From Riptortus pedestris (Eukaryota; Arthropoda; Insecta; Hemiptera; Alydidae): DNA of 64,000 bases. The position numbers and the translations under genes were made by a program. The stretch is taken from assembly GCA_019009955.1 (NCBI GenBank), contig CM032230.1, positions 17,217,501-17,281,500 of the forward strand, read 5' to 3'. The notes beneath the pieces are model-generated. The model ran no database searches. It was not told where the DNA came from and saw nothing but the letters and a program-made list of their open reading frames with translations. Shown here piece after piece: positions 33,035-45,599 of the stretch (position 1 is its first letter; every line of letters begins with the position of its first letter).

Positions 33035-33591
33035 GTTTTCCCTTAAGAGAAATCAATATATATATTACAATACCCTTAAGAGAAATCAACAAATATATTT
33101 GTCATTTACCGCTATAGCGGTCACAATTTTAGTTCAATCGTTCCCGTACTCGATATTTAATCGTTTTATGCAAAAAGAAAGATCATGTTTGTTAATGGAT
33201 GGAATCCGACCAGTGGGAGAGGCCGGGTTTTAGAGGGGAGGATTTTCGAAAATTCTTAATATCTCCGTTATTATGCGTCGGATCGAAAAAGCGTATAGAA
33301 CCAATACTATTGCAATTGTAATGTTCTATAAATGTTGTTATGTACGTTATTTTACTATCTTGATTAATAACCGAGATATTTGCATTTTATAGTGTTCGGC
33401 CTTCAGTAAACCACCAATCCTACTCATGTCATATTAACGATAAGCACATGTAGTATGAAACACACTATTTGAAGCTTAAATGCCAAATATTGTCCTCATT
33501 GAGGTTTTACTTTTTGAGATAAATGCAAATACGTGGCACATGTGGGAAAAATTCTTAGTTTACGCAGCCCCTGCGTGACGGACTTTTTAGT
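33035..33591 (+). mobile_element. HLE element, left end rearranged
   Basis: CCCTTAAGAGAAATCAA occurs twice (33040 and 33073), apparently a duplicated left-end palindrome remnant. The standard body follows (CCGACCAGTGGGAGAGG; ATTATGCGTCGGATCGAAAA) and an intact right end at 33543-33591 (ACGCAGCCCCTGCGTGACGG). Confidence 0.8.
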
Positions 33592-34119
33592 TTATTTATT
33601 TATTAAATAGGAATTTAATTACTCCCCCTTGAGTAAAATCCCCCCCTTTTCGTATTTATTTTTCTTATTTATATATAGATCATGAATAATTACTCATAAA
33701 ATATTTATAAATAAGAATATTTTAATTATAATTAATTATATTTTAATATTAAAGCACTTAGATATTTGACGGAAGTGCAATCATTCTTCATCCACTTCAG
33801 GTGTCTGTCTGACTACCTGTTGGAGTCAATGACCCCGTACCAGTAGCTAAAACATCTCACCTAAATCTAAATGCTCATTGAGAAATTCGCTTGGTGCTCA
33901 CCTCATATGTATTTATTTAAAAAAAAAAATAGTAATAATAAAACGCAAATATAAACTGTGATAATAATAGAAAATACAAATGAGATTCAAGTTACTCTAG
34001 GTTGATTATTATTATTAACAAAGGTATTTTAGTAATGCCAGTTATTTGAACAAAAGTTACTAACGCCAGAACCAATATTTTATCATTAACGATGAAAGTA
34101 TAACAATATTTATTTAATT
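33592..34119. other. No identifiable feature
   Basis: AT-rich sequence, poly-A and poly-T tracts. Confidence 0.4.
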
Positions 34120-34230
34120 TTTTTATATATATTATTTGTAAATATTCATTCCCTTAATCTTTAATTTTAGTATTTTCAAATTTATATTTTTTGAAGCATT
34201 TGTTTTCCTTCTATGGGTATATATTTTTGA
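34120..34230 (+). repeat. Direct repeat shared with 36052-36160
   Basis: TTTTATATATATTAT-TGTA, TATTCATT-CCTTAATCTTTA and TCTATGG..TATATTTTT blocks occur in the same order in both places, about 1.9 kb apart. Confidence 0.55.
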
Positions 34231-34682
34231 ATAACATAGCTCTATGTTTGCCATCAGGGCACTGATAATGGAGAGTGTGCACCGAAAGCTCTCTCCCTAA
34301 TAATAAATATTTGTGAAGAAACCAAACAGAAACATCAAACACAATATTTTGTGTTGATAGTGTCTTATCTGTAGACTCAAACGATTTAAAAAAAACAAAA
34401 CAGATTTTGTAAATCATATATTGTAGATCGTGCTTTCAAAATGTAATGATAGATCGCGATTACGAGGCGTGTCTGTAAACGTCAAGAAATAATACTTAAA
34501 TACGAGCCTTATAGTCTTAGATATTGATGATTCTAGTCTTTAGTTTATATCATATGAGATAAATGATGCTGCAAACTTATTCCAATTATCAATTTCAATA
34601 TTTTTGATTTGAATACCAATGAAGTAGCATCATTTCAATTTTTTTGTGATTATTATATGGCACGCATTTGAGCTTTTTGGAG

Positions 34683-34743
34683 TACTAATGTTTATATATA
34701 TATATATATATACGGGTATATATATATATATATAAACATTAGT
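34683..34743. repeat. Near-perfect 60-bp palindrome
   Basis: ACTAATGTTTA followed by (TA)n and CGGG, then (TA)n and TAAACATTAGT. The arms are about 29 bp and can form a cruciform or hairpin. Confidence 0.9.
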
Positions 34744-34764
34744 TGGGATGATGGGAATGATGGG

Positions 34765-34862
34765 TTTTTCAAAAAAAAATTTTTCAAATGACCACGGACT
34801 CTACATAGGAAATGCCGAAAATGAGTTCAAAATTTTATATTTATATATATATATATATATAA
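34765..34862 (+). mobile_element. HLE left-part fragment
   Basis: TTTTTCAAATGACCACGGAC, CTACATAGGAAATGC and GAGTTCAAAATTTTATA are nearly the same as 35510-35575 in the full copy. It ends in the internal TA tract. Confidence 0.7.
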
Positions 34863-35447
34863 TCTGCAGACCAAATTCAATTTTCTTAAGTAGGGGTGTG
34901 TAGGAGGGTGGAAACCGAATCGTAAATATTTCCTTTTCTATTTTCCAGATAAATGTTATTTTGTATTTTCGTCCCTGACTAAATTTGCCTAAACTCACAT
35001 TAAAAGAACATGCAATATTGTTAAAGAGTAAAAACACTATCAATAAATCACTTAATACTTTTTTAGTAGCATTTAAATTATTTGAGAATTTAAAGGATAT
35101 TTGCAGGATTAGACTACAATGAATAATACATGGGGCCATGTTGTTATTATACCATATCATTATATTAAACTGAAGATTATATTATAATAAGATGTTTCTA
35201 AAATATTTTATTTCTCGAAAAGCTACTGGCATGATACTGCAAGAAACTGTTAGCTCCTATATATTCTTTATTCAGAATAAGTTTTGATAATTATGAATAA
35301 AATTGATGTAAAGGATTATCAAAACTTGCAATAATTTTGTATTTGTTTCAGTTATTAATGAAGTTAGTATTTCGAAGTTACTATTCAATTATATTATGTG
35401 TTGTTTGTTTTTAAATTTTATTTTAGTTCAGATCATGTATTTCTTTT
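34863..35447. other. No identifiable feature
   Basis: AT-rich. A 119-codon minus frame (34801-35160) overlaps the HLE fragment and shows no known domain. Confidence 0.4.
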
Positions 35448-36053
35448 AACAGATTTCTCTTAGGGGAAATCAGCTATTGAGGTTGTACTCATGATGGGAT
35501 TTTGTAAAAAAATTCTTCAAATGCCCATGGACCCTACATAGGAAATGCTGAAAATGAGTTCAAAATTTTATATATATAAATAAATCTATATATATATTTG
35601 TCTGTTAAAACGCTAGTGGTCGTAAGTAATTTTTTTCTGATCGACAACAAACTCGATAATTAAAAGTTTTATGTAAAAATGAAGATCAAGTTCGTTATCG
35701 GCTAAAATCGGAGCAGTGGCAGGAAGGGGATCTAGAGGTGAAAATTTTGGGTTAGTATGCGGCCTATTTGTATAGAATCAATCTTATTGCATATGCGATG
35801 TTCCATAAATATTGTTAAGTACGCGTTTTCATTATCCTGATTATTAGCTGAGATATTTACATTTTTTAGTTTTCAGCCTTTAGCAAACCCCCACTCCTAC
35901 TCATGTCACATAAACAAGACTCTGTTATGTAATTAAACACTTTATTTGAAGCCTGAATACCAAATATTGTTTTCGTTGAAGATTTACGTTTTGAGATAAA
36001 TGCAACCTGGGAAATCTGCTTAGTTAACGCATCCCCTGCGTTACGGACTTTTT
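35448..36053 (+). mobile_element. HLE element, near-complete copy
   Basis: Left end AACAGATTTCTCTTAGGGGA at 35448. Short TA tract at 35570-35600. Body with GTATAGAATCAATCTTATTG and AAACCCCCACTCCTACTCAT. Right end GGGAAATCTGCTTAGTTAAC then GCATCCCCTGCGTTACGGAC to 36050. Confidence 0.85.
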
Positions 36054-37132
36054 ATATATATTATCTGTATATATTCATTTCCTTAATCTTTAATATAGCG
36101 TTTTCAAAGTTATATGTTTTTAATCATATATTTTTCGTTCTATGGTTCTATATTTTTACAGGCTTTTTTTTTTTCATTATATTTTATTGTTGTTCAGATC
36201 AGGTATTTGATTACCATATTGAGTACCTTTCACTGGTAATCCAAGAATTTGGTTTGGAAGAATTTGGATTTTTTTTTTTATTTTTATGTAAAAATAATAA
36301 AGTAACTGTTTCATTATATTTTATTCAATTTTTTCTATACTATAGTCAATCCAATTTTTCGTATAAATTCCAAAGAATGTTTACTAAGAAGATAACTGGA
36401 TTTCGTATTGCTAGACCTGAAATTAAATACATTTTACTTACATTAAACATACCAAAAATGACGGAATTATTCTTATTTTAATATTCATTCCCCATTTCCC
36501 TCGTTTTTATATAATATTAGAGGCAATAAGAGATCTAACGCCTTAATTAAATTTAATAGTACATAATTGAATTGTTTGCGTTGAATAAAGAGTGAGAAAT
36601 ATTAATTCAACAGATACATATTTTCTCCTGTGCAAATTTTAAATAGTCCATTTGTTTATTTTATTTCGCTTAGTTTACAAATTAAGCCGGCACTCTCATT
36701 AAGAATATTGTAAAAAATAATTTAGATGCTTGTTCATATGATATGTAAACTAAATCATGTATCTCTCATGTTCTCTGTTTATTTATGCATAATAAAATAC
36801 CTAACTCACTGCTGTCCTAGTCCCAAGGTCTTCTTGATACTATTTCTAATTAGGTTTTACCTTTCTATGAACACCTTAAAATTATCACTGTTCTACCTCA
36901 TAATTTTACATTCCTTCATAGCTCCCCAGATTCTCACAATTCTTTTAAATAAATTCATAATGTCCTCGTGACAAAATGACTTTAATGAATTCACTTTTTA
37001 TAAGCTAATAGCTTTTTGTACTCTATTTCCTTATTGAAAAAATACTTTTTTGTTTTTTCTTCTAAAACTTCTATTTTACGATGAGCTATGGGGTTTTTTG
37101 GGTGTCAAAGAATATTCTTTTTTTGGACCACT
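36054..37132. other. No identifiable gene
   Basis: Includes the second copy of the 34120 direct repeat (36052-36160) and poly-T tracts. Open frames at 36254-36481 and 36726-36971 are Leu/Phe/Ile-rich AT artefacts. Confidence 0.45.
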
Positions 37133-37316
37133 GGTAAACCCAGAGAGGCGAGTTCGATTCCCGCCTGGCCAATAGAAATTTATTAAGTGACGAACTCATT
37201 AAATAAATTCCTTAGTCCCACAATGGCTACTTAAGGGGAGTTGTAAATACCCCCCCCCCCCCAATTAGTTTTAGTAGCACAAAATAGACGTTAATGAATA
37301 ATAATAATAATAATAA
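37133..37316 (+). repeat. tRNA-derived SINE
   Basis: AAACCCAGAGAGGCGAGTTC, B-box-like GAGTTCGATTCC, AAGTGACGAACTCATTAAAT, a C13-14 run at about 37249-37262, then AGACGTTAATGAATAATAAT to about 37316. Confidence 0.8.
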
Positions 37317-37376
37317 TATTTCTATTATAGGAATATAATAATAATATTTCTATTATATACTAGTTTTGCTCATGGC

Positions 37377-37770
37377 GTGGTTTAAATGTATTTTGAAAGG
37401 TCCTTTAACCCTACCTAGCGGCCACAATTTCTGTTTAATCCTTACCAAGCTCGATATTCACGTGCTTCATGTAAAACTAAAATTCAAATTCGTTAATGGC
37501 AGAAATCTCAAGAGTAGTGGTAGAATAAAAACGTTGAAGTACCTAAATTCCTTAGTACCTGATCGAGAAGTGTTATTTAACCAATCATATTGCACATCTA
37601 GTATTGTACATTTATGGTTATACAAAATTATATATAATTTAAATATTAACACAGCTATTTTGTATTTTTTAGTTTTGTGCCCCAATATTACTCTCATCTT
37701 GCTTTAACTATCAGCTGTTGTATGAAATGATGAATGAATTTACGCTTGTGATACAAGTAATTAACGCTCT
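37377..37770 (+). mobile_element. HLE body, decayed
   Basis: CCTAGCGGCCACAATTTCTG, ACCAAGCTCGATATTC, TTCGTTAATGGCAGAAATC and AACCAATCATATTGCA follow the family order. Both termini are lost. Confidence 0.6.
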
Positions 37771-37949
37771 CAAAGAATGTTCTGTAGTTTAAAAAAAAAA
37801 AAAATTAAACGAAATATAAAGGACAAAAATTGTGCGTTTCACATTATTATTTGATTCAATAATGGGCCAAAGAAAAAGGAGATTTTTTTTGTGGACATTT
37901 GATGAGACTGTCCTGATTGAATTTGATGAAAGTTAGAGGGATATAACTT

Positions 37950-38705
37950 GGGCGTATTGTTCTGGATCAGAGTTTAGAGATTATGTTTTTGGACGAGAGT
38001 TTAGGGGTTATGTTCTGGATCAGAGTTTAGAGATTATGTTATTGGACGAGAGTTTAGGGGTTATGTTCTGGATCAGAGTTTAGAGATTATGTTTCTTGGA
38101 TGATGGTTTAGGGGTTATGTTCTGGATCAGAGTTTAGAGATTATGTTTTTGGACGAGAGTTTAGGGGTTATGTTCTGGATCGGGGTTTAGGGGTTATGTT
38201 CTGGATCAGAGTTTAGAGATTATGTTTTTGGATCAGAGTTTATGGGTTATGTTTTTCGTTCAGAGTTTAGAGATTATGTTTTTGGATAAAGGTTTAGGGC
38301 CTATGTTCTGGATCAGAGTTTTGTGCTTACGTTCTAGATCAGAGTTTAGAGATTATGTTTTTGGATAAGGGTCTAAGGGTTATGTTCTGGATCAGAATTT
38401 CTGGCTTACTTTCTGGATCAGAGATTAGAGAATATGCTTTTGGATGAGGGTTTACTGGTTATGTTCTGGAACAGAGTTTAGGGCATATCTTGTAGATCAG
38501 AGTTTACAGGTGTTTTTGGATGAGTGTTTGAGGTTATGTTCTTTATCAGATTTTAAGGATTATGTTTTTGAAAAAGGGTTATGTTCTGAATCCGATTTTA
38601 GGGGTTATATTCTGGATCAGAGTTTTGGGTTTATGTTCTGGATCTGGGTTTATGTTCTGGATCGGAGTTTAATTGTTATGTTCTTGGCCAGAGTTTAGAG
38701 ATTGT
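37950..38705. repeat. 26/27-bp minisatellite, partly dimeric
   Basis: Units GGATCAGAGTTTAGAGATTATGTTTTT-like (27 bp) alternate with GGACGAGAGTTTAGGGGTTA..TGTTCT-like (26 bp). Divergence increases toward the right. Confidence 0.93.
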
Positions 38706-40062
38706 GTTGTGGATGAGCGAGTTGGGGCTGGAAGAGAGAGCTGTTAGGTTGGGGCTAGCTGCCCACTTCCAGTTTGGGGCTTAGCTATCTGCTTTTGGGG
38801 TCGACACTAAACTTTACTGGCCATTAACAGGATCTGGATCAGTGGCCTATCTCTTTCCAGTCGAAAATAATAATGCCTCCTGAATTAATTAATTTTATAT
38901 GAAATTTCTATCAATATCCACCCGAAATATTTTAATTACGTAATTCCAGAACTAATGTAATGCTTCATTACACATACATATAAACGTTCCATCGCTTACA
39001 ACGAATTCTAAGGTGTTCCTTTTTTTGAGATTTTTATTGGCTTCATCTTTTTAACATGGTATTTTTTTCCAGTGTCATTTTCATTGTTGGTAAGGAAATA
39101 ATACTCTCCAGCTGCTCCATCATTCTTGTCTACTCATTTAGTTGAGGAAAACCGTCCAGTATGTTGGTGATATTCTACGTTGATATTTTGCAATTTGCTT
39201 TAGTTACAAGCGAGCTTCTGTATAAAGCACATTGTGAACCTCGAACATTTATGGATGGAGTGTGCTGGTATACTTTTTTTTTTTTATTTGAGACCAGATT
39301 ACTGAGTTAGAGAATGCTCTCATAATATGCTGCTTTTAATTGTTATTTCCAAAATGAATATCTATACAATGCCTACTTGAAATTTTACAAATCCGCATAT
39401 CATGAACTATTTAATGTATTTGCATTGAAATTATATCAAAGATATATCTCACTTTTAAAAATCGGCGAATCAGGAGTGGTAGATTTCTAAAGGCTGAAAA
39501 TGAGATAAAATAAGTGTAAATCCTTTAATTTACCTTTTATAGAGATTTGTATAGACTTCCTGTTTTAGTGATTTATTTTATCAAAACAAGATTTTTATCT
39601 ATTCAAATTTTCATTCTTTGCTCTGTCTCATAGAGAACAAATGATTTCCTACATCAGGTGTTTACTGTACTTGACTAACAAATAGGTAGGAAATCTATGA
39701 GTAACTTCAAATCATTAGCAATTCAAGTACAAGTTGATGGAGGTTAGCTTGAAAGGCGGCCCAAGGCTCTTGTCAAGTTGAACAGCTGAAAGGTTTGAAT
39801 ATTGCAGCTATTTAATTGGCCGATATATTCATGTAGAAGTAATGGTACAGGAATATTGGGCATGGAGATGCCCGACTCCTGATGTGATCGCTGTATAGTA
39901 GGCCGCGGCTGCCTCGTGTCCTTGCCTCTAACTATTGTATAATCCTCCACATGCTCTCTCCTCTTCTTATGCAAATCCCTTCCGCATCATACGCACTCTC
40001 TTTATCTCCACCTTTTCTAGCCTTACAATTCCTCTGTCGTATAAAATGGGGATGATCTCCAA
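38706..40062. other. No identifiable feature
   Basis: Mixed composition. A minus frame at 39744-39974 in a slightly GC-richer patch has no recognised motif. Confidence 0.4.
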
Positions 40063-40450
40063 AATTATTTGAGAGCGAGGATTGGACTAGGAATGGTGAG
40101 GGGCAGGATTGTGCTGACAAATAGATGAGAGCCATGATTGGACTTACAATGTATCAAGGACAGGATTGGACTTGGAATGGATGAGAGTCATGATTGGACT
40201 GGGAATGAATGCGAGACATGATAGGACTAGGAATAGATGAGATCCAGGATTGGACTTGGAATGGATGAGAGTCATGATTGGACTGGGAATAGATGAGAAC
40301 CTGGATTGGACTGGGAATGAATGCGAGGCAGGATATGGCTAGGAATGGATGAGAGCGAGGATTAGATTCGGAATGGATGAGAGCCAGGATTGGACCGGGA
40401 GTAGACGAGTGGAGATGGGATTGCGAGTGGATAAGAACAAGGATTGTGTA
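40063..40450. repeat. 28-bp minisatellite
   Basis: GGATGAGAGTCATGATTGGA then CTGGGAAT, with ATTGGAC starts exactly 28 bp apart (for example 40137, 40165, 40193). About 13 units. Confidence 0.93.
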
Positions 40451-41779
40451 TGGATTTGCGTATAATACGTAATGTAGTAACCTCCAACTGACAGTGTTGC
40501 TCTCTTTAACATCAATAAAATTATAGATTGTTTCTCTGTAAATGACATACTGTAAAGGATCTTGGTACGATCAAGATAGTGTACTAGCTACTAGAATTTT
40601 TTTTGGAAGAGTTCTGACAAAACCTAAAGCCAAAAATACTCTGAGTAATTGGACGTTTGCAGAGGTAGTCATAAATTTTATCCAAAACGCTGATTAATTC
40701 AGCAAGTGACGTCTTGAACTATTCAATAGTAACAGAATCCTACTATTTGAGCGTAATCCTTTATATCTAAATTACTACTTAAAATAGCGATCAATAGATG
40801 AGGCAGAAATAGTTTTTTATTTCTGAAGAATGTTCTGTGCATCTTTTTGATAAGATATATTGAGCAAAACTACAATTGATTGTCAGACATTGAGGAGTTG
40901 TACTTGCTGTCAACTGTCTAAGCCGCTGAATGCGGGTTTCACGAGTTCTGACGTTTGTGGGGTTCGAGGTGAGGAGAACGAATAGACTAGTTCTTCTGGG
41001 CATTTCTTGTCAGCCATCTCCCTTTTTTTCATTACTCCATTTCTTTCAGAGATCTTCGCCACGTCGACAATTCGCCTCGGGGTAAAACCGCTTTCATTTC
41101 TTCCTGACTGAATCGTCACACCCTTTCCCCACTTTCGGCATACTCTAATTACAGAAGTCGCAAGGATCATCAGTCAAACGGTAGCACTTTTCGTACCTTA
41201 TGAGGTCGTAAAGAATGCTAGCGAGTAGCTTCCAAGAACGTCATAGGGCATTTAAGAAAAGCCAGTTTGAAAAGTATCTCAATCGTTTTATTTGTTCCGT
41301 CAAAAGAGTTGGATCGGATGGAAGCGATAAGATTAGGCCCTCGAGCTATCCCGCTTCTAACGCATCCCCGCGTCCTTGGCCTAAAGCAACTTGCTCTCGT
41401 TGTACTGCTACTGTTTCTCCACTCCTTGTCCTAACATAGCAGCGGCTCTTCTTTCTCTACTTCTTCACTAGCAACATTTTAATGCAAGTTGCAAATAGCA
41501 CTCATTGGTATGTCCAGTATTAAATACATTTGTATTATCCCAAATCAATGACTAATTTGTTCATTAATGGTTACATGTGACAAACAATGATTTTTTAAAG
41601 GGGTTTTCAAGACAAGTAAGGTTTCGGCGCAATATGTTTTAAATATTTGAAGTATTTTGTTTTTTTTTAAATATTTGTGCTGTACAGTTAGCATAACAAT
41701 CTCCTCATTGTGACTTCATTACCGCTGTGTTTTTGTATGTACCTTATTGTTTATAACTGCTGCAACGATTGCTACAACA
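40451..41779. other. Unassigned; GC-richer stretch 40960-41450
   Basis: Open frames on both strands (40910-41170 minus, 41215-41439 plus) fall in a less AT-rich patch. Neither shows a motif I recognise. An old pseudogene or transposon relic is possible. Confidence 0.3.
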
Positions 41780-42155
41780 TAAAAGTCCGTCAGTAGTGGC
41801 TGGTTTAGCTGATCAGATTTTACACGTGTTGATTTAACACACTATTGATTTCCTCTGCCCATTTTATATCTAAGTAAAAATTCCATGAGGTGAAGTAAGG
41901 GTTTACTGTCAGCTGAAAACAATTAAGTGAGAATAACTGGCTTAACATTTAAGCTACAATAAATGTTTTGAAGGACTATTGTAGAACCTCAATAGTTTTA
42001 CAAGATTGATTCTGTAATATGAGATATTTTGAATTTTCGAAATTCAGGACTCTAAACCCTCTCAGGTGTGATTTCAGCCATTAACGACCATGAACTTTAG
42101 TGTTGAATTAAATGGTTAATTATAGATAAAGATCAAATAAACATGTTCGAGCCGT
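41780..42155 (-). mobile_element. HLE element, reverse, right half
   Basis: AAAAGTCCGTCAGTAGTGGC then AGCTGATCAGATTTTACACG at 41781-41826 is a decayed right end. The body runs through GATTTCAGCCATTAACGACC to about 42155. Confidence 0.65.
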
Positions 42156-42174
42156 TTATTAATACGAGTATACA

Positions 42175-42590
42175 TTTATTAAGACTAAGTGCACTTTCAG
42201 AGCAATAGATCCATCTTCAGATTCTATTGACACAAAAACATTTGAATATAAATCACACCAACAATATTTCAGTTAATAAACAAATACAAGAACATCCTTA
42301 TCTTATAATAGTAAAAACATTGAACGTTGATACAAGTTTTTTGCATGTAATTTTGTTTTAAACTGTAACTTCTGTTGACTAGCTTGGTTGTTTGTCTTTA
42401 AGTAATGACAGGTTCCCTTTTCTGTGATATTTTAATAGTTTAAGTATGATTATTAAGTTATATTTTAATTTCGTTTTTTTTTCTATTCTAAGCTAAGGTT
42501 GTTTTTGTATTTGTTGAATTATTGAAATATTGATAGTTTGCTTGAAGGTTTTTATGTCAATAGGCTCTGAAAGTGCACTGTCTTAATAAA
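42175..42590. mobile_element. MITE-like element with 27-29-bp inverted termini
   Basis: Left TTTATTAAGACTAAGTGCAC then TTTCAGAGC (42175-42203) pairs with right GCTCTGAAAGTGCACTGTCT then TAATAAA (42564-42590). TATTGACA-AAAAAC blocks just inside are also inverted. It is 416 bp and AT-rich, with no coding capacity. Superfamily not determined. Confidence 0.75.
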
Positions 42591-43150
42591 CGCATTTTGG
42601 AGGAAAACTTACTGTGTCCATTCAGATTAATTCGTTCCTCTACCACCACAAGGTTCTCTGGAAGAATTGGGTGAGCTATGAGTCTCTAGCTCTACAAACA
42701 AACTCGCTCCTCAGTATTAATTATTCATGTCTTCTTGTCGAGATGGACAAGAAGACATTTTGTCCACTTCCAATTTATTCGCAGGACAATGACCTTGTGT
42801 CTCTCCATAGTGGTGTGAACATGTTTTAGCTTAGTTCAGAATTAACAACCTTACCATTCTTCATGATCGGCGGACTCTCTGAATGCCATATCATTGCAAA
42901 AGGGTAATTTTTCTATGTTCCAGGCTTACGATTGGCAGAAGGTCGATTCCTAAAGATATTCTTTTTAGTATAAATATAAAAACCGCTAGATACTCCTCAG
43001 TGCCTATTGTCTTGCTGTTTTGGCAATGACTCAAAGTAACCTACCTCCAGTCTTCCTCTTTCGGTAGTGTAACCTTCTTGTAGTGCCGCCCTATTGCTGA
43101 GTGCATCATATCTAGAGCTTAGAATAAGTGTGGGAAAGAGCAAGTACATG
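42591..43150. other. Unassigned; probably LINE-derived in part
   Basis: Less AT-rich than average and leads directly into the LINE C-terminus relic at 43151. No clear reverse-transcriptase motif found. Confidence 0.35.
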
Positions 43151-43249
43151 AGAACCTCTAGATGGGCTGAGGAGATAGGAGGCGCTGTCTGGTTGCGCCA
43201 CATTAAACTACCCTGGAGGGATGGTTAGGCAGTACTTGAAGCCCTGTAA
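43151..43249 (+). pseudogene. Non-LTR retrotransposon protein C-terminus, relic
   Basis: The frame reads RTSRWAEEIGGAVWLRHI, KLPWRDG, stop, AVLEAL, stop. R-W-(A/x)-(D/E)-(D/E)-I ... A ... W-(M/L)-R ... W-R ... A-(Y/V) is the characteristic tail of RTE/CR1-type endonuclease-reverse transcriptases. One internal stop (TAG at 43226-43228 region) shows it is dead. Upstream coding is not preserved in a readable frame. Confidence 0.55.
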
Positions 43250-43587
43250 AGGCTCTGAGTGTCATTCTGGGAAGTGGAAATGTACAAAACGGTCTTGAGA
43301 TCAGCTGTACAAACATAGCTGTTGTCGTGATATCTGCAGTGCTATTGAGAAGAGCAGATTGGGCTGGGTATGCACAGTTACCTGGGAATGTTTATAGAAA
43401 TGTGTGAGTATAGCAGATTACTGTCATATTGAAACCATTCTTCAAATATCCGTCGATGATTGCTATACTTGCTTTTTGGGAAGCAACTTGCTACTGGGGT
43501 GTAGGAGAAGGCCTGATCTAGAGGTAGGCCAGCAGATAATAAGTTCTGATGTAAAGGTCATGAGTAACTTTACCTGTCGCACTGATA

Positions 43588-44163
43588 ATAAAAAGTCCGT
43601 CACGCAGGGGCTAAACTAAGCAGATTTCCCACGTGAACTATTACAAACTATTAGAGAAATCTATCTGCCTACTAATAACAGTAGTAGTAAGAGAATCTCT
43701 AAACCAATTCACGAGGGACGAACTGGCTTTCGACGGTAAGTCCCGAATTTAGCCGACTTCTGCCAACCACACACACAATACAAATGCAAATATCTCGGTT
43801 AATATTCAAGATAGAGAATAAATGTATAGAACAATATTTATAGTAAATTTTATTTTCAATAAAATTGACTCTATACAATTTTTCGATCTGACGTATAATA
43901 TTGGAGATATTTCGAAACTTCCCCATTAAACCCCCCCCCCCCCCAACTGATACGATTTCAGCCATTAACGAACTTGATCTTTCTTGTTGCATAAAACGAT
44001 TAAATATCGAGTTTGGTACCGATCAAACAAAAATGGCGACCGCTGGAGCATTACAGACAAATACATGCATATGTTTTGAACGGAATTCATTGTCGTCATC
44101 TCCTGGGTAGGATCGATAGACATTTGAAGAAATTTTTCGAAAATCGCGTCATGAGTACGTCTT
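43588..44163 (-). mobile_element. HLE element, reverse, lacking the left terminus
   Basis: AAAAGTCCGTCACGCAGGGG and AAGCAGATTTCCCACGTG at the right end. GC-richer module at 43640-43790. Body with CCATTAACGAACTTGATC and GATAGACATTTGAAGAAA. It stops just before the expected left palindrome. Confidence 0.82.
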
Positions 44164-44967
44164 CAAATGAATGGATCAAACGAATGGAAAAACAATGGAT
44201 CAATATCCACCATCAATACCCTGCATCGATAACTCTCTTCCTTTGCACATTCCAACACAATGACGACTCTTTTTCAAATAGTAAATTGAACATATTTCTC
44301 AAGCAAAGCTCCCTTTTCCAATGTTTCGAGCCCGAGCCAGAGACTGGAATACCTTCATAATATTCTCGAGTCACGACTTTGCCCTCCTTCCAGCCTTTGC
44401 ATAATTGTGGTTTATTAAATGAAGAATTGCTATGAGATGTTTGAGAGTGCTCAATGGTATAAAGGATCTATGTATTAATGGTGAATGACCTTCTTCTTGT
44501 GAATGGGAATGACATCCAAGCCAATAAATAACTCTCTCATGTATTTGTGTGCCCATGTTGTGGAACTGAGAGCCTGCTGTGGTGTGATGGTTGCTTAGGA
44601 TTATTTAAGTAATTTCTCAATTGCCTCACAATGTTGAGCAGGCACTGAGAGAGTGAACCCACCACTATCACCAAATATACATCTGCAAACATTTACTCAA
44701 CTCTTTAAGAGCCTAATAGTTCCAGGACAGTAAAAGAATTTAATATCATAGATTTAGGTTTATGCTTCCAATACTCCTAGGCATTGTTATTATTGTTAGT
44801 AATCTATTCACAGGGGAAAAAGGCATGGCACAAGGCTGCCGAAACATTTTGAACATGAATGAAAATCTCCTCCATTTCGACGAAATTCGAAATTCTGCCC
44901 TATTTGTCATTTGCGATTATCTAGTTTTTCCTCATTACGTATGTGTTTTATTTTTCTGTTGCAACCC
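44164..44967. other. Unassigned
   Basis: Near 44320-44400 the + strand reads RARARDWNTFIIFSSHDF, faintly like the x-R-x-W-N-x-(L/F) tail of some non-LTR proteins, but too weak to call. Nothing else is seen. Confidence 0.3.
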
Positions 44968-45599
44968 AAGCCCGTCAAACAGGGGCAGCGTTAACTAAGC
45001 AGATTTCCCACGTGCGCCACGTATTTGCATTTACCTCAAAACAGAAAATTTCAATGAAAACAATATTTGGTATTTAGGCTTCTAATAATGTGTTTCATAA
45101 TATAACAACTTACTGTCAATATGACATGAGTATACGTAGGAGTAGGGATTTACTGAAGACCGAAAACTAAAAAATGCCAATATCTCGGTTAATAATCAAG
45201 ATAGAGGAAAAACGTACATAACAACATTTATCGAGCATTACTTTTGCGATAAGATTGGTTCTATACAATTTTTCGATCCGACGTGTAGTAACGGAGATAT
45301 TTCAAAATTCCCCTTCTTAACCCTCCCCCCCCTCCCACTAGTCAGATTTCAGCCATTAACGAACTTGATCTTTTTTTTTACGTAAAACGCTTAAATATCG
45401 AGGTTGTTAACGATTAAACAAAAATTGCGACCTCTAGAGCGTTAACAGACAAATATATATATATATATATATATTTATATTTTTGAACGGACCTTATTAT
45501 TGTCATTTCCTGGGAACGATCGATGGACATTTGAAGACGTTTTTCGAAAATTGCGTCATAAGTACGACCTGAATAGCTGATTTCCCTTAAGGGCTAAAA
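44968..45599 (-). mobile_element. HLE element, complete copy, reverse
   Basis: Right end CCCGTCAAACAGGGGCAGCG, then AAGCAGATTTCCCACGTG. It lacks the GC module and instead has CAAAACAGAAAATTTCAATG. (TA)n at 45452-45474. Left end GAATAGCTGATTTCCCTTAA to 45599. Confidence 0.86.

Noticed and set aside
37950..38705. Regularly spaced repeats considered as a CRISPR array
   Set aside because: Adjacent units are directly tandem with no unique spacers, and the context is eukaryotic. It is a minisatellite.
44320..44400. RARARDWNTF peptide as a LINE tail
   Set aside because: Only one short motif and no supporting frame on either side, so too weak to call.
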